NCBI RefSeq assembly: GCF_902770715.1
Contig: NZ_CACXTS010000011.1
Coordinates: forward strand, 1 to 64,000
Reading direction: 5' to 3'
DNA length: 64,000 nucleotides
From: an uncultured Methanobrevibacter sp.
GTDB taxonomy: Archaea; Methanobacteriota; Methanobacteria; Methanobacteriales; Methanobacteriaceae
The notes under the pieces: generated by a model
Database searches by the model: none
Told to the model about the DNA's origin: nothing
What the model saw: only the letters and a program-made list of their open reading frames with translations
Translations under genes and position numbers: made by a program
Part shown: piece by piece, positions 53,465-60,507 of the stretch
Layout of the letters: each line of letters starts with the position of its first letter
Position numbering within the stretch: the stretch's first letter is position 1

Positions 53465-55189
53465 TTAATTAATAAATGAAACATATCTTTGATCTGACAA
53501 TACTTTAGACATGTTTTGGAGTTTTAAAGCGGAAGTTACATACCTTGAATTGTCATTGTTAATGTTGAAGTTTTTAGGAGATTCATTTCCATTTCTCTCA
53601 ACTAAACAAAGGTTGAATAATCCTTTCAATACAATTCCAATAGCTTTCTCAGAACCATGTAATTTTGGAAGGATTTTTTGCTTTATTTGAGCATCAAAAT
53701 ATCTTTCCCAATTTTTCCATTCATTCGGTGAGTTTTCATATCTCCATGCAACAACCATGAATCTTAAAATTTCATTGATCACTCTAAAACCAAAGTCAAA
53801 ACTTGAGTTCTTTAATATCTTTTGGAATAATGTAAGTTCATTTGCTAAAATATCCCATAAACTTTTGCCATTATATGAAATATCATCCAAAATTTCTTTT
53901 AAATCCTCAATATTTAATTCAGAAATATCCGAATCCAATAGAGGAGATTGGAGATAGTTAATATCACCATCAAAATCATCATCATTTGAATCCGAAGCCA
54001 TGTAATCCTCAGCAAGTAATGTATCAAACTCTAGGGTATTTGCCCTATCTAACACTTTTGGTGAAAACATGTAAGTAGTTTCATCAACATTAACAGTACC
54101 TATTATGAAAAGGTTATTCGGAAGTGTTAATGTTTTATTATTACCATATAAAGGGATTTCTTCACCACTTTCAATAGCTGAAAGGAAATCTGAGAAATAT
54201 CTCTCCACATGTGAAAGATTCATCTCATCTAGAATTAAGAAATAAGGATTTTCAGAGTCTTTTTGAGCTTGTTTGATTAATTCATAAGCCGGTGTTGATT
54301 GATAATCATTTGTAATAACATTATGATAACCTATGATATTTGTATTGTCTGTCCAATTAGCACCAACAGGTAAAATCTCATAAATTAAATTGGGATAATG
54401 TTTATTCGGAGTGATATTTTTAAATAATTCAGGATCTACTTTAATTTCAACTTTCACATCTTTACCATCATTTTTTTTAAGATATTCCTGTATTTCTTCA
54501 TCTTTATCATAATATAATTTTCCTAAAACACGAATTTTAGCAGAATATAATTTGCCGTCGACAAGTATTTCTCCATTCAACCAACCTTTTGGGAATAATG
54601 TGTAATTATAATAATCAGTACTTAATGTCCATTCAGGTTTTTTACCATTATTATCATAAGAACAACTATTTGAAGTTTGTGAGACAATTATTGGACTTTC
54701 AAAATCATCAATATCATTATTAACAAAATTATTTACTAATTCAGGATTAATTTTAAAAGTATATGACTTATAATTTTTATGCAATTCTTTAAAATAATTT
54801 TTTAACTCTTCATCATCATATTGTAGTTGAACTTGAAGGTATACTTTACCATTTGCCGGCATATCATCAATAAGAATATCAAAATTGCCTCCAAATTCAT
54901 TAATAGGAATATACTCTTTTATAGACTTCCGCTTAAGAGTGCCCCAATTCTCATTCCATACTGAATTAGTTAATGACATTTCAACTTCCGGAAAAGTAGA
55001 AATAAATAAAAATTGAGCAAACAATTGTGCCAATTTAGTCTTTCCAGTCCCTGAATTTCCAGTCAATATCTCAAATGGCTTTACTTTTAAAGACAAAAGA
55101 TAATTTTCTATCAACCCCTTATCAAAATAATAACCATTAGAAATTAAGTATTTATAAAATGAATCTTCTTGTAAGTTATTTTCTGACAT
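53465..55189 (-). CDS. McrB-like AAA+ motor protein
   Basis: 574 residues. An AAA+ domain of the McrB branch: Walker A in ILTGNSGTGKTKLAQ (about residue 40), Walker B FLILDEMNLSHVERY (about 310), and the McrB signature IIGTVNVDETTYMFSPKVLDR. Between Walker A and B there is an insertion of about 250 residues with strands such as NDIDDFESPIIVSQTS and KVYLQVQL, and no EVE/YTH-type domain before the motor. Classical McrB uses GTP; the nucleotide here is not known. Promoter: TTTATATA at about 55250-55257 in front of a GCAGGT SD. Pairs with the DUF2357 nuclease downstream. Confidence 0.88.
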   Translation of the reverse strand: MSENNLQEDSFYKYLISNGYYFDKGLIENYLLSLKVKPFEILTGNSGTGKTKLAQLFAQFLFISTFPEVEMSLTNSVWNENWGTLKRKSIKEYIPINEFGGNFDILIDDMPANGKVYLQVQLQYDDEELKNYFKELHKNYKSYTFKINPELVNNFVNNDIDDFESPIIVSQTSNSCSYDNNGKKPEWTLSTDYYNYTLFPKGWLNGEILVDGKLYSAKIRVLGKLYYDKDEEIQEYLKKNDGKDVKVEIKVDPELFKNITPNKHYPNLIYEILPVGANWTDNTNIIGYHNVITNDYQSTPAYELIKQAQKDSENPYFLILDEMNLSHVERYFSDFLSAIESGEEIPLYGNNKTLTLPNNLFIIGTVNVDETTYMFSPKVLDRANTLEFDTLLAEDYMASDSNDDDFDGDINYLQSPLLDSDISELNIEDLKEILDDISYNGKSLWDILANELTLFQKILKNSSFDFGFRVINEILRFMVVAWRYENSPNEWKNWERYFDAQIKQKILPKLHGSEKAIGIVLKGLFNLCLVERNGNESPKNFNINNDNSRYVTSALKLQNMSKVLSDQRYVSFIN

Positions 55190-55295
55190 ATTAAAAACCT
55201 GCTTAAATCAATATTTCTAAATGAAAACAATTTTTCATAATTAATACAATTTATATACGAACCTCTATTAAAAAATGACTATATTAATTAATAAA

Positions 55296-55312
55296 AAATT
55301 TGAGTTTAGAAT
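55296..55312 (+). repeat. 5' inverted repeat of the hsdS locus (left arm)
   Basis: AAATTTGAGTTTAGAAT, 17 bases, is perfectly repeated in reverse at 58947-58963. Both copies contain the TTG start codon and the first codons (L-S-L-E) of an hsdS gene. Confidence 0.85.
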
Positions 55313-57576
55313 ATGACACATTAAAAATTTCGGAATATGTTGTTGAAATGAAGAATGGAGGCACACCTCGTAGGAATATTGCAGAATATTGGGAAAATGG
55401 GACAATTCCATGGTTAAAAACTGGTGAAATTAATAATTCAGCAATTTTAAATAATTCGGAATATATAACTGAAGAAGGTTTAAAAAATAGTTCTGCAAAA
55501 TTATTACCAATAAATTCTGTGATAATGGCTTTATATGGGAAGGGAACTGCTGGAAGAGTGGGATTATTAAAATTTGAAGCAACAACTAATCAAGCTTGTT
55601 GTGCAATGATTTGTGATGAAGAAATTAAGTCAAAATATCTTTATTATTATTTGTTGTCAATTCAACCCCAAATTGAACTCTTAGCAAATGGATCAGTACA
55701 ACAAAATTTAAGTAAAGATATAATTGCGGATTATGAAATTAAAGTCCCAATTAACAGTCAAGATTTAAAAAATATTGTTTGGATTTTAGAGCATATTGAT
55801 AAAAAAATTGAAACCAATAACTCATTAAATAAAAATTTAGATAAAATATTAGATTTATTATTCAAAGAACATTTCATTGATAATTTTAACAATGATAATG
55901 CTGATTGGAAAATTAAAAAAATTGGGGAATTACCATTAATTATCACAGATTACGTGGCAAATGGTAGTTTTGCATCCTTAAAAGAAAATGTATCTATTTT
56001 AGATTATGAAGATTATGCTTATTTTATAAGAAACACTGATTTAAAATCTAAATGCTTTGAAAAATTTGTTAATAAGCATTCCTATAATTTTCTGAAGAAA
56101 TCTTCATTGTATGGTAATGAAATAATAATATCAAATGTAGGGGATGTTGGATCGGTATTTTTATGTCCTTTCTTAGATAAACCAATGACTTTAGGAAATA
56201 ATATGATTTTAGTTAAATCTAATGATGATGCTATTTATCTTAATTTTTATTTGTTTTTATTATTCAGATCAAATTTTGGACAATATTTGATAAGTACAAT
56301 TACTGCAGGTTCTGTACAAAGTAAATTTAATAAAACTGAATTTAAATCATTAGAATTAACAATGCCAGATGATGAATTAATAATTAAATTCAATGAATTT
56401 GTTTCACCAATATTTGATTATAAAAATAAAATATCTGATGAAATTGCAAATTTGACAAAACTGAGAGATACTTTACTTCCTAAGTTAATGTCTGGTGAGA
56501 TTGATGTCTCGAAGATAAATTGTGATTTTAAAAATTATATTACTAATTTTTTCAAAACACTTCAAATAAGATTAATAGAGGTGTTAAACATGAAAACAAA
56601 AATAATCTCAAAAATCCAAAATCAAATGAAACCTTACCTAAATCAGGGACAATACCTAAAATTAACAAATTCATTATTAAATTCGCTTCAAGATATAGAT
56701 ATCATTGACAAGAATAATGAATTGAGTGAAATTGATAATTTTAAATTATTAAACCTTTTTTTATCTGCAAAACAAGTGGAAGGATGTTCGGATAAAACAA
56801 TCACATATTACAAATCCACAATCGAAAAAATGTTGATGAAAATTAAAAAACAAGTATACAACATCAACACGGATGATTTGAGAAAATATCTTTTTGACCA
56901 CAAAAATGAAAAACAATCATCAAAAACCACAATTGATAACATTAGAAGAATATTTTCCAGCTTCTTTTCCTGGCTAGAAGATGAAGACTACATAATTAAA
57001 AACCCAGTAAGAAGAATACATAGAGTAAAGACCGGACGAGTAGTAAAAGAAGTATTAACCGATGAAAACCTTGAAATATTAAGAGACAATTGTGAAGAAA
57101 TAAGAGATCTGGCAATGGTCGAATTATTAATATCCACTGGAATAAGAGTTGGAGAACTAGTAAGATTAAATATTGAGGATATAAATTTTTACGAAAGAGA
57201 ATGTATAGTATTCGGAAAAGGAGAAAGCGAAAGAATTGTATACTTCGATGCAAGAACAAAGATACATTTAATAGAATACTTGCAAAAAAGAAATGATGAA
57301 AATCCCGCATTATTCGTTTCACTAAACAAACCCTATGAACGGTTAGGAATCAGCGGAGTTGAAACTAGACTAAGGGATTTGGGTAAAAAATGCAATATCA
57401 ATAAAGTACATCCCCATAAATTTAGAAGAACAATGGCAACAAATGCAATCGACAAGGGAATGCCAATAGAACAAGTACAAAAATTATTAGGGCATGTGCA
57501 AATCGATACAACAATGCAATACGCAATGGTAAACCAAAGTAATGTAAAATTAGCACATAGAAAATTTATTGGATAA
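55300..57576 (+). CDS. Silent HsdS specificity cassette, open in frame into a tyrosine recombinase
   Basis: Codons 1-410 are a full type I specificity subunit: two target-recognition domains, a central coiled spacer (HIDKKIETNNSLNKNL, about 165-185) and a C-terminal spacer (LTKLRDTLLPKLMSGEID). After the C-terminal repeat there is no stop, and the frame runs on through the recombinase to 57576 (758 codons). The start is TTG 55300, in the same context as the expressed hsdS but with no SD and no hsdM upstream. I read this as a stored, unexpressed hsdS arm that becomes active when the locus inverts, with the recombinase made mainly from its own ATG. A real HsdS-recombinase fusion protein cannot be excluded. 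Divergent from the McrB-like gene. Confidence 0.8.
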   Translation: MSLEYDTLKISEYVVEMKNGGTPRRNIAEYWENGTIPWLKTGEINNSAILNNSEYITEEGLKNSSAKLLPINSVIMALYGKGTAGRVGLLKFEATTNQACCAMICDEEIKSKYLYYYLLSIQPQIELLANGSVQQNLSKDIIADYEIKVPINSQDLKNIVWILEHIDKKIETNNSLNKNLDKILDLLFKEHFIDNFNNDNADWKIKKIGELPLIITDYVANGSFASLKENVSILDYEDYAYFIRNTDLKSKCFEKFVNKHSYNFLKKSSLYGNEIIISNVGDVGSVFLCPFLDKPMTLGNNMILVKSNDDAIYLNFYLFLLFRSNFGQYLISTITAGSVQSKFNKTEFKSLELTMPDDELIIKFNEFVSPIFDYKNKISDEIANLTKLRDTLLPKLMSGEIDVSKINCDFKNYITNFFKTLQIRLIEVLNMKTKIISKIQNQMKPYLNQGQYLKLTNSLLNSLQDIDIIDKNNELSEIDNFKLLNLFLSAKQVEGCSDKTITYYKSTIEKMLMKIKKQVYNINTDDLRKYLFDHKNEKQSSKTTIDNIRRIFSSFFSWLEDEDYIIKNPVRRIHRVKTGRVVKEVLTDENLEILRDNCEEIRDLAMVELLISTGIRVGELVRLNIEDINFYERECIVFGKGESERIVYFDARTKIHLIEYLQKRNDENPALFVSLNKPYERLGISGVETRLRDLGKKCNINKVHPHKFRRTMATNAIDKGMPIEQVQKLLGHVQIDTTMQYAMVNQSNVKLAHRKFIG
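55793..55811 (+). repeat. Central inverted repeat of the hsdS locus (left arm)
   Basis: ATATTGATAAAAAAATTGA, 19 bases, is perfectly repeated in reverse at 58442-58460. Both copies encode NIDKKIE or HIDKKIE in the spacer between the two recognition domains, so recombination here would swap single domains. Confidence 0.7.
56465..56528 (+). repeat. 3' inverted repeat of the hsdS locus (left arm)
   Basis: 64 bases that match the reverse complement of 57740-57803 at 60 positions; the last 29 bases (56500-56528) are identical. It encodes RDTLLPKLMSGEIDVSKINC in both hsdS genes. Confidence 0.85.
56590..57576 (+). CDS. Tyrosine recombinase (XerC/D-like), own start
   Basis: 328 residues from ATG 56590, with SD GAGGTG 6 bases up. 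The N-terminal SAM-like core-binding domain includes FLSAKQVEGCSDKTITYYKS. In the catalytic domain the full set is visible: Arg in STGIRVGELVRL, Lys in VFGKGESERIVYF, HKFR in VHPHKFRRTMAT, His in LLGHVQIDTTMQ and the nucleophile Tyr in MQYAMVNQS. It lies between two convergent hsdS genes and inside their inverted repeats, so the probable job is inverting this DNA. It is also in frame with the upstream hsdS cassette. XerA-like housekeeping recombinase is the alternative. Confidence 0.88.
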   Translation: MKTKIISKIQNQMKPYLNQGQYLKLTNSLLNSLQDIDIIDKNNELSEIDNFKLLNLFLSAKQVEGCSDKTITYYKSTIEKMLMKIKKQVYNINTDDLRKYLFDHKNEKQSSKTTIDNIRRIFSSFFSWLEDEDYIIKNPVRRIHRVKTGRVVKEVLTDENLEILRDNCEEIRDLAMVELLISTGIRVGELVRLNIEDINFYERECIVFGKGESERIVYFDARTKIHLIEYLQKRNDENPALFVSLNKPYERLGISGVETRLRDLGKKCNINKVHPHKFRRTMATNAIDKGMPIEQVQKLLGHVQIDTTMQYAMVNQSNVKLAHRKFIG

Positions 57577-57732
57577 ATTATTGTTTAGTTTTGTAAGAAT
57601 CCTATAAAATAATAATATAACAATGTTATTATTAATGTGAATAAAGCTCAAATTAATGTTAAAAATACAAAATAAGAACAAATAGGTATTTTTGAACTGA
57701 AAATATAAAAAGAAGAATAACAGTACAAACTG
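57577..57732. terminator. Convergent 3' region with terminators of recombinase and hsdS
   Basis: GAATAACAGT (57715-57724) and ACTGTTATTC (57729-57738) form a 10-bp perfect stem with a 4-base loop; the arm contains the hsdS stop, and TTCTTCTTTTT follows on the minus strand. On the plus strand, AATAATA/TATTATT after the recombinase stop may end its transcript. Confidence 0.6.
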
Positions 57733-58959
57733 TTATTCTAAATCACAATTTATCTTCGAGACATCAATTTCGCCAGACATTAACTTGGGAAGTAATGTAT
57801 CTCTTAATTTAGTTAATTTTCTAATTTCTTTTTCATTTATTTTCATATCTGCAATAATAGGAATTAATAATGAATCCAAATGAGATTTATCTTCATCATT
57901 TAGTAAAATAAATTCAAATGCTTTTAAATCACGCATTCTAATTCCTTTTTGAACACTACCACTAGCTAATGATTTTGCATATTCTTGAACTTCTTGACTT
58001 AATAACATAATAAATAAAAATTCAGAAGAAACTAATTCATTTGGTCTCATTGTAAATACTGATTCACTTATATTCCAATTTGTAGGTTTTTCATCAATTA
58101 AATGAACTCTACCTATAGTTCCTATTCCTGAAAATAACAAATCACCAACTTGCAAATCTGATCGTTTGTTAATTTTAACTAATGCTTCATCAGTTATGGA
58201 AGCACATTTATCATCTAAAACAATAGAATTATTAGCCATGTTTTTAATGGTGACATAATAATTATCTCCTTCACCTAAAACAAAGTTTTTACGAGGATTT
58301 AAACCCGTAGCAAATTTAGAAGTAACATCATCTAAAGTTACATATTTCTTGACATCATATGATTCTACTTTATCCATGTAAAATTCTTTAAATAGAGCTC
58401 TGGATAATCTAAGTAAATTTTTATTTATTTTTTTGTTAATCTCAATTTTTTTATCAATATTTGTCAAAACTGATAATATCTTTTTTTGATCAACAATATT
58501 TTTAGGAACAGGTATCTCAAGATTTCTCAAATCTTTTAAAGGTAAAATTAACTGTGTTGTTCCTTTTGATAATGATTTTATAATTTGTTTTCCAATTGGA
58601 GAATTTAAGTAATAATACAACCATAATGATTTGATTTTATCATTTGTTTTAAAAATTGCAACACTACGCTGAAATGTATAATTATTTTCATAATTTTTGA
58701 TTATTGCAGTTCTACCAATAGTTCCCGCAACTGTTAAAAGAACATCATAATTTTCTAATTTGTAATTTTTATGGATTTTATTAAAATCGTCTTCAGAAAT
58801 AATCCTCGAATTATCTTTAATGTGTACATTACCATCAAGAATGTCTTTAGCACTTAATAAATATTTTCCAGATTCTTGATTACTATGAGTTCCATGAGTT
58901 CCATCAGTAATGTAAGTACAATATTTATCAGATGAAATTAAATTAAATTCTAAACTCAA
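57733..58959 (-). CDS. hsdS: Type I restriction HsdS specificity subunit (expressed copy)
   Basis: 408 residues. Two target-recognition domains (about 10-180 and 205-385) are separated by the spacer NIDKKIEINKKINKNL and closed by LTKLRDTLLPKLMSGEID. It sets the DNA sequence recognised by the HsdM/HsdR complex. I start at TTG 58959: GGAGTGAT sits 4 bases before it, and the GTG at 58968 is part of that SD. It follows hsdM by about 37 bases on the hsdRMS transcript. Its recognition domains differ from those of the facing hsdS cassette, while start, centre and end are shared in DNA, as expected for an invertible system. Confidence 0.9.
   Translation of the reverse strand: MSLEFNLISSDKYCTYITDGTHGTHSNQESGKYLLSAKDILDGNVHIKDNSRIISEDDFNKIHKNYKLENYDVLLTVAGTIGRTAIIKNYENNYTFQRSVAIFKTNDKIKSLWLYYYLNSPIGKQIIKSLSKGTTQLILPLKDLRNLEIPVPKNIVDQKKILSVLTNIDKKIEINKKINKNLLRLSRALFKEFYMDKVESYDVKKYVTLDDVTSKFATGLNPRKNFVLGEGDNYYVTIKNMANNSIVLDDKCASITDEALVKINKRSDLQVGDLLFSGIGTIGRVHLIDEKPTNWNISESVFTMRPNELVSSEFLFIMLLSQEVQEYAKSLASGSVQKGIRMRDLKAFEFILLNDEDKSHLDSLLIPIIADMKINEKEIRKLTKLRDTLLPKLMSGEIDVSKINCDLE
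57740..57803 (-). repeat. 3' inverted repeat of the hsdS locus (right arm)
   Basis: Partner of 56465-56528 (60 of 64 bases, 29 in a row). The two arms enclose the recombinase gene. Confidence 0.85.
58442..58460 (-). repeat. Central inverted repeat of the hsdS locus (right arm)
   Basis: Partner of 55793-55811, 19 of 19 bases. Confidence 0.7.
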
Positions 58960-58963
58960 ATTT
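58947..58963 (-). repeat. 5' inverted repeat of the hsdS locus (right arm)
   Basis: Partner of 55296-55312, 17 of 17 bases. A near copy (15 of 17) lies in direct orientation at 58982-58998, across the hsdM stop codon. Confidence 0.85.
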
Positions 58964-58996
58964 ATCACTCCTTAACTAAAAATTCTAAATTCAAAT

Positions 58997-60499
58997 CTAG
59001 AATTCAAAACCAATCTCCTTTAAACTTTGACGAATCTTAGCTTCAAGTTCATTAGATTCTTTAAATAGTTCATCCAATTCCGAAGTTAATGTTTCCATCT
59101 TTTCTTCAAATGGAATTCCATCATCTTCTTCAGGTTTAAAACCTACATAACGACCAGGAGTAAGGATAAAATCGTGTTTTTTAATCTCTTCCAAATCACT
59201 GACTTTGCAGAATCCTTTTTCATCTTCCAAAGTTCCTTCTTCGAATTTAGTGAAAGTGTCTGCAATCAACTCAATGTCCTCATCAGTTAGCTCACGAAGT
59301 TTCCTTGAAACCATTGTTCCCATTTCACGTGCATCAATGAACAAAGTTTTTCCTTTTTGTTTCTTATCACGATTCAAGAACCATAAACAAACCGGAATTC
59401 CTGTTGTATAAAACAATTGTGTTGGCAATGCTACAATACCTTCCACCAAATCATCTTCTACAATGGCTTGCCTTATTTTTCCTTCACCGGAAGTGGTTGA
59501 AGACAATGATCCATTAGCCAAAACAAGACCGATTTTACCTTTTGGTGACAAGTGATGAATCATGTGCTGCATCCATGCGAAGTTTGCATTTCCTTTTGGT
59601 GGAATTCCATATTTCCATCTTAAATCATCTTGCAGTTGTTCCTGACCCCATTTTTTAAGGTTGAATGGTGGATTCGCCATTACATAATCCGCTTTAAGTG
59701 TAGGATGCAAATCATTTAAGAATGTGTCCTCCTGATGTTTACCCAGATCTGCTTCCAGTCCTCGAATAGCCAAGTTCATTTTTGCCATTTTCCAAGTTGT
59801 AGGATTTGATTCCTGACCATAAATGGATATCTTCTTAATATTGCCGCTGTGATTTTCTATGAAGTTTTTGGATTGAACAAACATTCCTCCAGAACCACAG
59901 CATGGGTCATAGACTCTTCCGTTGAATGGCTTTAGAACTGAAACTAATGTTTTTACAACACATGCTGGAGTATAAAACTCTCCTGCCTTTTTACCTTCAG
60001 TTTCGGCAAACATACTCAAGCAATACTCATAAGTGCGTCCTAAAATGTCTTTTTTATCTCCCTTTTCAGACATCTGCACATTTGTGAATATGTCAATAAC
60101 TGCACCCAATTTCTTTTTATCGAGTTCCGGCCTTGAGAAGTTTTTAGGCAAAATTCCCTTAAGGGATTTGTTTGAATCTTCAATGGCTTTCATTGCATTA
60201 TCAATGGTTAACCCGTTTTCTGCAGTATTTGCCTTTTCAGCAATTTTAGACCAACGGGCTTCAGGTGGAACAAAGAATACGTTTTCTGATATGTATCCAT
60301 CTATGTCCTCTTCAAATCCATCCCCTTCGTCAACTAATTGTTGGTATCTTTCTTCAAATTTATCCGATAAATACTTTAGAAAAATTAAACCCAAAACCAC
60401 ATGTTTATATTCGGCGGCATCCATTGAACCTCTCAATTCATCAGCCGCATCCCAAATTTGCTTTTCAAAACCTATTTCACTAATATTATCATTTGCCAT
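58997..60499 (-). CDS. hsdM: Type I restriction HsdM N6-adenine methyltransferase
   Basis: 500 residues. Helical N-terminal domain (GFEKQIWDAADELRG, LGLIFLKYLSDKFEE). SAM-binding motif I VYDPCCGSGGMF and catalytic motif IV ANPPF mark an N6-adenine DNA methyltransferase. GEFYTPACVV and the late GRYVGF are also typical. It methylates adenine in the site chosen by HsdS and protects self DNA. Gaps of 8 bases to hsdR upstream and about 37 to hsdS downstream place all three in one operon (hsdR, hsdM, hsdS). Confidence 0.96.
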   Translation of the reverse strand: MANDNISEIGFEKQIWDAADELRGSMDAAEYKHVVLGLIFLKYLSDKFEERYQQLVDEGDGFEEDIDGYISENVFFVPPEARWSKIAEKANTAENGLTIDNAMKAIEDSNKSLKGILPKNFSRPELDKKKLGAVIDIFTNVQMSEKGDKKDILGRTYEYCLSMFAETEGKKAGEFYTPACVVKTLVSVLKPFNGRVYDPCCGSGGMFVQSKNFIENHSGNIKKISIYGQESNPTTWKMAKMNLAIRGLEADLGKHQEDTFLNDLHPTLKADYVMANPPFNLKKWGQEQLQDDLRWKYGIPPKGNANFAWMQHMIHHLSPKGKIGLVLANGSLSSTTSGEGKIRQAIVEDDLVEGIVALPTQLFYTTGIPVCLWFLNRDKKQKGKTLFIDAREMGTMVSRKLRELTDEDIELIADTFTKFEEGTLEDEKGFCKVSDLEEIKKHDFILTPGRYVGFKPEEDDGIPFEEKMETLTSELDELFKESNELEAKIRQSLKEIGFEF

Positions 60500-60507
60500 T
60501 TAATCAC

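Noticed and set aside
56590..57576. Integrase of a provirus or integrative element
   Set aside because: No other phage or conjugation genes, no tRNA attachment site; placement inside hsdS inverted repeats points to a local invertase.
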